A DNA stretch of 64,000 bases from Ascidia mentula (Eukaryota; Chordata; Ascidiacea; Phlebobranchia; Ascidiidae). Below the pieces are notes generated by a model that searched no databases, was not told the origin of the DNA, and worked only from the letters and a program-made list of their open reading frames with translations. Position 1 is the first letter of the stretch, and each line of letters starts with the position of its first letter. Made by a program: the position numbers and the translations under genes. The stretch covers positions 8,367,001-8,431,000 of the forward strand of contig OX387197.1 of assembly GCA_947561715.1 (NCBI GenBank). The letters are read 5' to 3'. This document shows, piece after piece, positions 10,201 through 21,180 of the stretch.

Positions 10201-13200
10201 TCGACTTGTCGAACACTCAGTTGGATGGTCCCTGCATGGACATTATCACTTTCAACATCAACATGTACGAAAGATTGGAGCTGATTAGATGTAACATCAC
10301 CGCAGAACATGTTGCACCACTTTCCGACAAAATTTTGCAACGCAACAGTCCGGTATTATATTTGTCTGGTATGCGTGATACATGGCAAGTTAGGAATTAC
10401 CCCAATTTGATTATTTAGTTGAAGTGGCTTCAGTTAGATGAAAACGATATTGGATGTGAGGGAGCAACTGAATTGTCGAGATGCCTTTCCATGATTGAAG
10501 ACCTTGCCGTGGCAGATTGTAACATCTATGCCCGAGGATTACGTCACCTTGCCAGTGCTGCTGCCAACCTAGATCATCCGGTAGTCTTATAACGTAACTT
10601 GTATCCAAGCGACCTGCGTAGGAAAGTTGAATTTTTTAAATATTTAGTTGCAAATTCTTGCGTGGTGACGGGAAAAACTACTGCCTTTGTTAAAAGCTTA
10701 TTGTAGATCTGTCTGCCAAGACTGCTATTAATGTGGCCAAAGTTTTAAGATAAAAAGCTCAACATAAGCTCTATCAACGAATCCAGGATATAATATAGGT
10801 GATTACGCTTCATCGTTTCTTTCAGTTGATGTCGCTTTGTCTGGATCGCAATAAATTCGGTGATGAGGGAGTGGAAATTTTGTCAAGTTGTGTCAGTGGA
10901 GTCGAAATTCTTTCGATCAGCGAATGCGGAATAGAAAATGCTGGTAGTTTGTTCAACTCAATTCGATCACTTTCTAAACCCGTAAGTCAAATGAAAAATA
11001 ATTACATGCAACATGATGTAAACGTTTAACGAAGCTTTCAATCTTAGATGAATAAACTAAACCTCAGCGGCAACAAACTTGGACAATCTGGTGGTGAGTT
11101 GGCAAAATGTGTTCACAACATCCGGGGTCTCTACATTAACCGCTGTAGCATCGGACAAAGAGGAATGGACAATCTTGCGGACAGCGCATTCGAACTGGAT
11201 CATCCTGTGAGTTTTACGTCAGTCGTACGAAAAAGGGCATGTTTGTATAATATATCTTTCATTCATAATATACCCTTGTCCTTGTAATTGCTTGTGAATT
11301 AATTCTGGGAATCATTTCTCCTCCCTGACGATTTCCACCTTATTTTAAATATGTCCACTATCTCAGAAACTTTCGTTTCAGACTGAAATCTGTCAGTCTT
11401 GTTAAAGTAGACAAATATATTTCGCTTTGTTAAATCCATCATCAGTGTCTATAAAAAAGCAAAGCAAGAATTAGGTTAAAATAGGTTTATGACGTAGCTG
11501 GAGGAATCTCCTATGATCCTGTTGCACAAATAAAGCAATGCCAGAAGGGTGTATATATGCGGCATAGAAAATAAATTTTTCTCAAGAGGCTGCCCATTGT
11601 GTGCTGCTTCCATCTAACTTCAGAAAAGGCATAGATTTGGATTGCTGTTAACGCAACAATGCATACAGTTTCGGTTTTAAGGCAGCTAATATCAATGACG
11701 ACTCTGTTACGAACTAAGCTATACACCCAGGGAAACGCCTGTCGCACCGTTTCGTCATTCGAAGCCAAAAGGCACTTCATGAAACGTTTCAACTGGCTTT
11801 GGAGGAAACAGCGCAATGTTCGTGCAACGCTAAAAACCTGTCATATTGGTCAAACAAAGAATACCATATGTGCAAAAAAGCCATAATATTGCAAAGCTGC
11901 AGACAGGGTGTGTACACGCACTGTTTCGACCTGTAAGGTCTCATCAGTGCAGCTGTTGTGTGGCACTGTGCTAGCTTTCACACTAGCAGGCACACTAGTC
12001 TCCACTTTGTGGTACCTTTCGGTCAACGTCGATCTGCAGGGTACCCTATACTAGGTACCGAACAACATAAAGAATACCAGGGATGGCAAAAGACATAGAA
12101 ATCGGAAAAAGCTATCAATGCGCCTCAACAAACAGTAGGTAGCTGTAGCTTCGGTGCTTGACAAATCAGACATTATGATGACATCCACAGACAAGGTTCT
12201 AATGGCTCGTGGATTAAACTTTGTTCCCACGCCTCGCTGGACAGCTTCGTTGGAGTCGAGTGAATGGCTTCGTTTATTTCTGGAAAAGAATATGAGGAAT
12301 CAAACCACATTTTTACCACCAAGCTTGCAATTCCACATTTTTCGAGACCAAACACTGAGTGCTTAGACGAACAGACAAAGACATACACGGAATCAATATT
12401 TGCTAAACTACGTAATCTGGAAGTAAAGGTGCAGCAATTGTTCACAAGAAAAAACAATCGTTCCTATGACCTTCGTTGCAGTTTAAGGAAAATTTCAAGT
12501 TTGGCAAAGAAGAATGATATTGTGATATGCAAAATCTTCACTAAAATACGCGTTGATCATCACTCTCAATAATCACCAAAAGTAAAGCGTATCATTGTCC
12601 AACTAACGATTTTCACGGTTGGAAATGTTGTCACCCAGTTTAAGGAAAGGTTTATGGAAAAACAAATGGTATAGCAACTTGATGTGAAAAACGAAAAACG
12701 GTTTGCCACTCGTTGGTCGGGTCACCGTGCCACATGGGCTATTTTCGACATTTCGCAGCGCAACGATGGAACAGCGCTCTTGCATCATTGTAAAGATTGT
12801 CACCCACGCTCGTTTTCACAACATCCACCCATTGAACGATGTTACAATGTCACATCATTTTTTGAACAACCACGCACCGTAAATTTGGACGTGGTTGAAG
12901 ATAAACACAATAAACGCAAAAATTAACATACAAAAAATGATTTTACCGCGGTGCAAATTATGGGTTTGTTTGTCCACATTGCTTTAACGCAAATACTGTT
13001 TTTTTTTATCTTTTCCGTGTTTTTTATCTTCATCTTGTTTCTAATGTTTTCCTGTGTTTTATCTTTTCCGCGTTTTCTCAACGCTTCCACCCGTTGCATG
13101 TGGCAGAGGCGTGTTGTGAGGTATAGCGGAGAGCCTTTTTTATTTTAACCTAGTTCTTGCTTTGCCTTTTTATAGGCACTGATGATGCTTTTTAACAAAG

Positions 13201-13489
13201 CGAAATGTATTTGTCTAATTTAACAAGACTGACAGATTTCAGCCTGAAACGAAAGTTTCTGAGATAGTGGACTTGTCCTAACACCGTTACCGGTGAAAAT
13301 TAAAGAGATGATTAAATTTGTTTATTTTTTTAGTTTGACAATTGAATGTTAACTTGGTGGTGAAATTGTCAGGTTGGATTCCTAGAGTTTGAAGGCAATT
13401 TTGATGATGGAGAAGACGACTATTTTATTGCGAGACTCTCACGTTGTAATGGATTCATTGAAGACGGCAAATTTCGTGCTAGTGACTAG
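7276..13489 (+). CDS. NACHT-LRR (NLR-like) protein, copy 2 (type B)
   Basis: Nine exons: 7276-7353, 7471-7549, 7671-9388, 9667-9840, 10191-10352, 10419-10580, 10826-10981, 11048-11206, 13373-13489, giving about 934 residues with no break. The plan matches copy 1: P-loop, Walker B and sensor motifs in exon 3, five LRR exons, then an acidic tail. Type B differences are the first exon (starts MDDGRSSC) and the segment before NACHT (ISSGYGDFNQVEVDEKPQ). Exon 3 lacks the Asn present in copies 1 and 4 after QSTS. Intron 8 is about 2.2 kb because of a Penelope-like insertion, yet the donor at 11,207, the acceptor before 13,373 and the last exon remain intact. Whether the long intron is spliced efficiently cannot be told. 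Confidence 0.86.
11400..11450 (-). ncRNA. Hammerhead-ribozyme-like core, left terminal repeat
   Basis: Reading minus: CTGATGA (11,445-11,439), a weak stem II, GAAA, a very short stem III, then GTC as the possible cleavage triplet (11,412-11,410). The stem II strand nearest CTGATGA has diverged from the right-hand copy. The motif order is right for a type I hammerhead, which are known in Penelope-like elements, but stem I is unclear. Confidence 0.4.
11895..11950 (-). ncRNA. Hammerhead-ribozyme-like motif, best preserved
   Basis: Reading minus from 11,947: CTGATGA, then a perfect five-pair stem II hairpin GACCT-TAC-AGGTC, GAAA (11,927-11,924), a stem III that can form C-G and A-U pairs around a five-base loop, and a GTA cleavage triplet. 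This is the strongest of the hammerhead-like sites in the window. A GCTGCA before the core is complementary to a TGCAGC after it, but with unpaired bases between, so stem I is uncertain. Confidence 0.55.
13170..13220 (+). ncRNA. Hammerhead-ribozyme-like core, right terminal repeat
   Basis: On plus: CTGATGA at 13,179-13,185, then stem II GCTTT-TTAAC-AAAGC with five perfect pairs, GAAA at 13,202-13,205, and GTC at 13,213-13,215 as a possible cleavage site. Stem III would be only two or three weak pairs. It mirrors the core in the left terminal repeat. Confidence 0.5.
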
Positions 13490-15733
13490 TGTTGATTGAA
13501 AATGTAAAAAGATTCTTCTTTGCATTTAAAAGTTTGAACTTGCAATTTGAATTCATGTAGTCCTATATACCTCGTGGATTTGTAAATATGTTTGCTTTGC
13601 AAAACAGCAGGGTACGCTTTACATGTTTCATGGGGCATGTTTTAAACCAAAAGTTTTCTCACGAATAAATCATGAAACATAGCATCTAGTACAGTATTGA
13701 AATAACAACAAAATAAAAAGAGTCGATATACGTTGCAAAAATCCAATACGGTTTTGTCATTAGGAAATTTTTGTTTTTTTGCGTTTGTGAAACGTTTTGC
13801 GGCTCCATGTTGAAAATTTCAAATTTTGTTTTCTGAAGGAGTGTTAACAAAGTAAAAATAAGTTACCACAATTAATTAACTTTTTTGGTTTTGTCATTAA
13901 CGAATTTTCGTTGCGAATATTGTCGTCTCAAATTCCATTTGTCGACAAACGATGAGGAAATCAAACAAAAGAGGATATTGAGTTCTTTCGTAAAGTGCAC
14001 GTCATCCTGGATAATCTTAAACAAGCGATAATTGAAGATATCGGAGGTTTTAAACTCACGAATTGTTGCGAATCCAACTATCAGGATTACGAAATGTTAC
14101 CTATTATGGTTCGGAATGGATTTTAGAGCATTGACAAAAAATCTTGCCTTCATTTTATTCATGACTAACCACATTTTATCAGGGTCGCAGAAAATTGTTT
14201 GAGGATTTTTAATGATATCATAGGGTTGCTCTTTATTGCATGAGCGTGTCCGGTGTGAATAACACGAAAGCGTGACGCTTTGAAACACACAACTAGAGAA
14301 GGCGAAGGACGCATATTAATATTTCTGTGAAAATAAATTGCGGTGGTGGGAAATGCCCACCGTGTAGACTTTTGTCACAATGGAAAGGGCACGTCACAGA
14401 GCATAGTGATGCATAGGGTTTTTGCTTTTGGGCTATTTCAATCAGGCAGTTACTTAGTGGTGGGTGCTGCTAAAAATTATGGTGAAAATGGAGCACAAGA
14501 TTCAGGCTGTATTTGTGGAAAAATGAATCGTTCAAGTGGCCGATCATTCGTGATTTTATGAAAGATCCTAGATCTACAAATTTTGATCAAAATTAAGCAC
14601 TAGTAAAAGGGTTTAGACACCCCCTGGGGGCATTTGCCCCCCTGGTTATTTAATATTTTAACAGAAAAAGCAACAAAAATTTGAACTGGATTTTGCAGAA
14701 AAATGAATCGTTCAACTGCCCACTCATTTGCATTTTTTGGAATTTCCAACTCTTCTCTATGCATTGGTATCAAATATAGTTGCTGAAAAAGTGTCAATCT
14801 TCCAGAAGGCTCAAAAAGTACTTGCTCTGTACAGTCTCATCCAGGAGCAAAATTTTGTTTTCAAACTTTAAAGAATATTAGGTCCCTATGTAAGTCACAA
14901 GACCCATCAATGGTCATTGGGAAACAAGCGGAACAGTCTCTAGGTGCACTACAGCAGAGGGCCTTGAAAACGAGATTTCTCCAATTTAATACCCATATAG
15001 GTCCTGGAGAGAAAGGCAAAGTATCCGCTACAGCACAATCACGCGTACATCGATAAAGAACGCCACAGATTGATAATAATGTGCTCATAGTAACGCTGCC
15101 TTGGCATACAAAAATATACCCGTGATTTGTTGCGTCTGGATACGGTGATGGAGATCCCTAACATGCGTGATAGTCGTGGGTTCTAATGCGATCGACGATA
15201 ATGGTGAAAAAAGAGGGTGAATCAAACGCTCTGGTAAACACGCCTTCTTTTCATTCCATTCAGAATTTGACTTTATTAAAACAACAGTCGTGGTGAAGAA
15301 CCGTGAAGCCCCAAAACGGGAAGTACAGTGACAACAGAATTTTGCCGCGTCGGTAAGGTTTTACTATTACATGGGTTTTTGTATTAGGTTAAACTATTTT
15401 CGCAAAAGTTTAAAACTGGTCGATGTTAAAAGTGCTTTAAACCTTGTGTTGCTTTTACCGCCAGGCGCATTGTGATTTTGTAACGTCGGTGAATAAAAAT
15501 TAACGTTTGATTGTCCCAGAAGGACAGATTCTTTGAAATTGCTACATATACCTTAGTTCATCTGATTTTCAAACGACCTGCGCAATCACCACAAGTACTA
15601 AGCGATATTATCTTACGTAGGGCAACACCACACGATTTCTCAGAGTTGCAAAAAAGGTAGTAAACAGCAGTTAGCACATGACTACATGATTAGAAAAGCA
15701 AAAGTTTACATGTGTAAGTAACGCACAATTGCG

Positions 15734-15772
<39 letters not shown>

Positions 15773-16035
15773 TCTGCTGTTGCTGCTGGTAAACGCAAGG
15801 GGATTTTTTTCGTGCAATAAAGGTTCTAATTACGCCATGCACAAAAGGCATGGATTGAGTTACTAGCGACGACAACAAGGAATCAGCAACAGCGCGTGCA
15901 AAACAAGCACTTGAAAACCCATGGCATGACTTTGAGGAAGCGTAGTTTTACCACAGGCGTTAAACGTAAAGTCATAGGCTACGTGAGCAGAGCAGAAACA
16001 GCGTATAGAATATCCTCAATTAGGCATTGTGAGTG
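13490..16035. other. Spacer between NLR copies 2 and 3
   Basis: No gene is supported. Parts are older relatives of the spacer after copy 1: 13,550-13,900 resembles 5,220-5,480, and 15,070-15,165 resembles 6,430-6,525. Around 14,340-14,800 lies a repeat-like block with a near-duplicate start GAAAAATGAATCGTTCAA at 14,518 and 14,698 and short palindromes (GTGGG-AAATG-CCCAC near 14,347). A CTGTTG repeat is at 15,734-15,788. The boundary of the duplicated unit is near 16,036 or somewhat earlier. Confidence 0.5.
15734..15788. repeat. CTGTTG / CAGCAA hexanucleotide repeat
   Basis: About nine slightly imperfect units. On minus it reads as a glutamine run, but the surrounding frame shows no other coding character, so it is treated as a simple repeat. 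Confidence 0.85.
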
Positions 16036-16739
16036 CTTTTGCGCTTTGGCGTAATCTTTTTTTCGGAAACAACAACAACTGTGTTGTACTGCATTCAAGA
16101 AACGCAATTCCATAATTAAATTTTCTCTTTTGCTCGTAATTGTTTTTTTATTTTCGCCCGCAGACATGGTCTCTTGTGCGGAACGCGTCCTCGTTTTGGC
16201 TTTTTTCAAGCGCACTTTCACAAAGAGGATTTTTGCTTCGTAAACAGCACAGCGCAAGAAAGTTATACTGCAACATATTTGGATGGAAAGTTTATTTATA
16301 TTAAATTTTAACCATTGTAGGGTTTATAATTACTGCTTTTAAAGTTGGGCTCTGTGGTTGATGCAACCAGTTTGTTTAGAAAGCTCTATAATACAAGGCA
16401 ATAGTTTTGTGGCTGAATCAAAATACGACGGGCGTTGGCATGGAAAGCGTAGTAAGTGAAAATATTTTTAGCGACGTCTGCTCACGTTTGAGGTTTTCTA
16501 AAAACAATCTCACTCTACCATTCAACATGATAGCACGGTGTTTTACGATATTTTGCTATCAAACAAATACTGGATGTGAGAATCGTCAAAAACCAATGTA
16601 ATTTCGGACAATTTTGTTACGTTTAACTCCTAACCAGGTATTGTTTCATCGCAGACAATAGCATCAAAGCAATTGTATAAAGTATATATATTTTCCAGCG
16701 CAAGTGGGTTTTTCATGGTACTTATATAAATTGTCCATC

Positions 16740-19700
16740 ATGGATTATGATTATTCCACGGGCGAGGAAGTGCAAGCAGAGGCTCAACAACAAGACACGC
16801 CCATTATTCAGACAAATGTATATGTGAGTGTTTCCCAAGCGTAATACACACGTTTATTTGCTACAAATTGTTGTTCAGTAACTTTCTATAGCAGACATTC
16901 TTCTTTAAAATGTCAAAATATCATTTGCAATGAATACAATATCGCAGACTGGAGACGTTATTCACATACACCAGCACCTCCAAACCTCACAGTCCAACAC
17001 GCGTCATCAGAACGTTGGAGAAAATGGTTCGTTACAGTCATTAGTCTGCGTCGTTTCCGTTTTATCATCAATGCATACATGAATGCTAAAATGAAAACAC
17101 ATTGTCAACATTTCCTACTTTGTAAATTACGGTTTTGATTTGTCTTTTATTTTGTAGGCTAAATTAATAATATTTAATCCCTTACAGAATTGCTTTCTTC
17201 CTTTCGGGCAAAACTAAGAAACGAAAATCGGAAGATGGTGGACGCAAGGGAAATAGGATATATTCCTCTAGACATCATAGCTAACGGTAGCCAAGATTCT
17301 GGTCTCAATGGAAACTTTTCCCAAGTGAATGTGGATAAAAAACCTCAAAACATTGACATAGGTGACTTGTTTGTGAGTGCAAAGGCTCACGTCACAAACA
17401 TGAAGGATCGTCCTCGTAATCAGGAAGCACAAACTCAGTTTATTGAAAAGTACTCGAACCTCGTAGGTGTCACAGGAGATGCTGGCATTGGTAAATCGAC
17501 TGCGGCCCTTCAGTATTTAAACCGAACACAAGAGGATGATCAATCGTTCGCATTTTACGTGTCCCTCAAGGACTTTGTCAGTTTCAGTACGAATATTAGC
17601 GTCCTGAAGTTTCTTCTGCAGTCAACAAGTATCGACATAGGAAATCAGTCAGAAGAGGAAATAAGGGTTTTGTTGAATCATCTTAACCGTTGCGAAAAAG
17701 TGCACGTGATACTGGACAGTCTTGAAGAGGCAAGAATAGATAATTTGGAAGATTTCGGAGGTGTTATGGGCATACATGAAGAGGGCAGTCCTGTTGACAT
17801 CATGAAGAATATTTTGGCTGGAAACATACTCGTCAGATCGAGAAAAGTTATTTTCTCAAGGCCAACCACTTATAACCGTCTCGGCAACAAAACAAAGCCC
17901 AAGTTTACCGTTAAAATAACAGGGCTTGGAGTAGAATCACAAAAGCTACTTTGTGGGAGTATAGTACAGAAATGTATAGAAAGGGAAGAGTGCAGTGAGG
18001 AAAGGGGGACACAGGTCATTGCCAGGTACTCCAGTAGCTCCAAGCTGTCTTTCATTCCAGTGTTCGCTGAACCAGTTGTTAAATATCTGTTGACAAATGA
18101 CGCCGAATGCCAATCTTCATCCGGGCTTTATCTGTTTCTTCTTGAAGACTGCTGGAAACGGGATCGAAGTGACAATCTGTCAGACCAACTTCAGGAACTG
18201 TGCAGATTGGCATTCAACTGTATGTGGAACAGTAGAGCTCGGTTTCAAACCACAAAGTTCTGTACCATCAGCGACCGCATGAAGCGATTCATCCGTTGGA
18301 ACGATCTGAACAAAACTGGAAGTTTTACCCACATAACGTGGAGAGATTTTTTTGCTTCTGTTTACCTGATGGGCCAAGGCTTAGAAGAAGATTTTGCCAA
18401 CATTTTAGTGAAGATCATAGACAGCGAGTGGCGATGGGTTCCAAAGTTTATATATGGAATATCATCATCCCTGGGCAGACTACATGATATGGAACTCACA
18501 TCACCCTCAAGTCAAGGCCGAAAAGAGAGATTGCATGAACTAGTTGAAAAATTAACAATCGACCTCCATCAAGTAGAAAGCGGAAACCCAGTCAGTTTAC
18601 AAAGCTTCTGGGATGAGAATTACACGAAGTTTAGCAGACGAAAGGACGACCGACTTTTATCCAAGATCTGTAATATCGCCCTTGAGGCTCAAAGTGATGT
18701 TTTGAACAGGTCTGTTGCGCTTCGTCTCCCGAAAGAAATTCTACTCGCTGGAGAAATTCTCCCAGGTGATGTGGCTGGTCTTTGCCAAATACTTGCAGCT
18801 CGTGAGGGCGAACCAATCCGGTTCAATGTTGGTGATTTTACTGAGCCAGCTACATTTTATGGAGACGCCTTGGAAACGTTTCTCACCGAAGTTTCTCCGC
18901 ATAAGGTACGACAGTGTGCTGCTATGCCAGGAAAATGTGTATAATCATAGAGTTTTTGAGAAGATAGTAATAGCTTACAAATGATAATTTGCAACTTTTT
19001 TGTTATTTTAATGTGTCGTAAAAGTTTGTTTCCAACAATGAGTTTGTGTCAAGAGTAACAATACCATAACATATCTTACCGAGTAATATTCGACCTTCTT
19101 AGATTAAAAACCTGCACGTCAAAAACTTAAAGCTTCACGTTGAACATGATATCATTGTGCAAAAAATTGCCGAAAATTTGGAAAGCATCGATGAACTACT
19201 GCTTCGAAACTGTGAGGATTTGTCGGCCTATGATCTGGACTTGTTTGTGAGAGGAATGAAAAACAGACTTTTCCCTGTAAGTACATGTGACGAGCCTTGG
19301 AACACGCAAGTTTTTCAAACAAAAAATCCTTAAACCTTTTAATAATGCAATGCTTGAATTTCGTGACACAGATCGGATAACACCTTTAGTTTCCCAAGCA
19401 GTTGCTTGGCTATATGTGTTCTGTTGTGTTTCTTCTCCGGCAGTTCGTACCTAGTTGGGTACCTAAACGGATCCATGCCAATTGCAAGTCATCACAAAGT
19501 GGAATAGTCCCTTTCTGGTTAGTTAGCCGACAAGACTGTCGTCAATCATCAGCTGCACTCAGACCTGATCTGTCAAAACAGTGTGCACAACTGTTCGTAT
19601 TATATTTTTCTGCACCAAATGTTTGTTTGAACATGCAAACATGTAATAAGCATCAAACGACTCACACCGCCAATTTTGTTTTATGTGCAAAGGCAATACT

Positions 19701-20924
19701 AAAATATTAAATACACCCCATTGCTCCTCAGATGCATTTGCTCGACTTGTCGAACACTCAGCTGGATGGTCCCTGCATGGACATTATCACCTCCAACGTC
19801 GAAATGTACGAAAGATTGGAGCTGATTAGATGCAACATCACCGCAGAACACGTTGCTCCGCTTTCCGACAAAATTTTGCAGCGCAACAGTCCGGTATAAT
19901 ATATATGTCTGGTATGTATGATACATGGCAAGTTAGGAACTATCCCAATTTGTTTATTTAGTTGAAGTGGCTTCAGTTAGATGAAAACGATATTGGATGT
20001 GAGGGAGCAACTGAATTGTCAAGATGTCTTTCCATGATTATTCAACTTGCCGTGGCAGATTGTAACATCTATGCCCGAGGTTTACGCCATCTTGCCAGTG
20101 CTGCCGCCAACCTGGATCAACCGGTAGTCATCACATTATGAATTATGAAACCAAAAAAAATTGTGTGGTGTGGTGTGGTGTGGTGTGGTGTGGTGTGGTG
20201 TGGTGTGGTGTGGTAACCAAACTGCGTCGCTACTTTTATATTAATACAAGTAATCAATGTTACAAAAAATTGCAGAACGTAAACACTTATTTTTCTTCTC
20301 AGATGGAGTCATTACGTCTGGATCGCAATAAATTCGGTGATGAGGGAGCCGAAATTTTGTCAAGTGGTGTCAGTGGAGTCGAAATTCTTTCGATCAGCGA
20401 ATGCGGAATAGAAAATGGTGAAAGTTTGTTCAACTCAATTCGATCACTTTCTAAACCCGTAAGTCAAATGAAAAATAATTACGTGCAACTGTAATGCAAA
20501 CGTTCAACGAAGTTTTCAATCTTAGATGAATAAACTAAACCTCAGCGGCAACAAACTTGGACAATCTGGTGGTGAGTTGGCAAAATGTGTTCACAACATC
20601 CGGGGTCTCTACATTAACCGCTGTAGCATCGGACAAAGAGGAATGGACAATCTTGCGGACAGCGTATTCGAACTGGACCATCCTGTGAGTTGGACGTCAG
20701 CAGTCGTAACGAAAAAGGGCATGTTTATATTATATATTAGTGCCATACATTGCAGGTTTTAAAAGTTTGACATTTGAATGTTAACTTGGTGGTGAAATTG
20801 TTAGGTTGGATTCCTGGATTTCGGAGGCAATTTTGATGAAGGAGAAGATGACTATTTTATTGCGAGACTATTGAGTTGTAATGGAATCATTGAAGACGGC
20901 AAATTTCGTGCTAGTGACTGTTAA
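16740..20924 (+). CDS. NACHT-LRR (NLR-like) protein, copy 3 (type A')
   Basis: Nine exons: 16740-16823, 16948-17026, 17188-18905, 19103-19276, 19732-19893, 19962-20123, 20303-20458, 20526-20684, 20805-20924, all in phase, about 937 residues. The N-terminus, the segment before NACHT and LRR exons 5 and 7 match copy 1 almost exactly. From the missing Asn after QSTS to the HQVESG site, however, exon 3 follows copy 2 (Ile in EEEIRV, Lys in VVKYLL, Ser in NSRARF), and exon 8 also shares Gln with copy 2 (SIGQRG). This mosaic pattern points to exchange between copies. NACHT motifs are intact, so the protein is likely functional; role as for copy 1. Confidence 0.87.
20163..20213 (+). repeat. GGTGT microsatellite, about 10 units
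   Basis: Short allele of the intron 6 pentanucleotide repeat that has about 28 units in copy 1 (4,062-4,202). Confidence 0.93.
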
Positions 20925-20960
20925 GTGTTGATTGCAAATGTGTAAAGGATTTTTTTAATT

Positions 20961-21180
20961 GAGAGTTGCAGATAGGATGTACGCAGGTCTCCTGCAAGGT
21001 CTCATCAGTGCAGCTGTTGACTTTGGCACTGTGCTAGCTTTACACTATCAGGCACACAGATTTCCACTTTGTGGTACCTTTCGGTCAACGTCGATGCGTT
21101 GAGTGCCCAACTGGGTGCCAAACAACAGAGATGAACCACCGTGGAGGTCAAAACAGTGTGTATACCCTGTCTGCAGCTCT
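20961..21180. mobile_element. Short inverted-repeat element with Penelope-type ends, second copy
   Basis: Duplicate of the element at 4,951-5,168, in the same place after the stop codon of NLR copy 3. It was carried along by the 16-kb duplication and did not insert independently. Hammerhead-like cores at its ends are degenerate. Confidence 0.55.

Larger units (their letters stand above)
11305..13320. mobile_element. Penelope-like retroelement, broken, in intron 8 of NLR copy 2
   Basis: Inverted terminal repeats of about 130 bp lie at about 11,352-11,484 and 13,143-13,272 (start TGTCCACTATCTCAG in both orientations), with weaker similarity a little further out. The interior has no intact gene; coding remnants include the motif GLNFVPTP near 12,200, typical of the N-terminal part of Penelope-like polymerases. 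Each terminal repeat holds a hammerhead-like core, and a second family member or nested copy sits at 11,893-12,060. Copy 4 lacks the element at the same intron position, so it inserted after copies 2 and 4 separated. It looks clearly broken, with several breaks. Confidence 0.65.

Noticed and set aside
15690-15878. Minus-strand polyglutamine frame
   Set aside because: It is only the CTGTTG simple repeat with short non-coding flanks.
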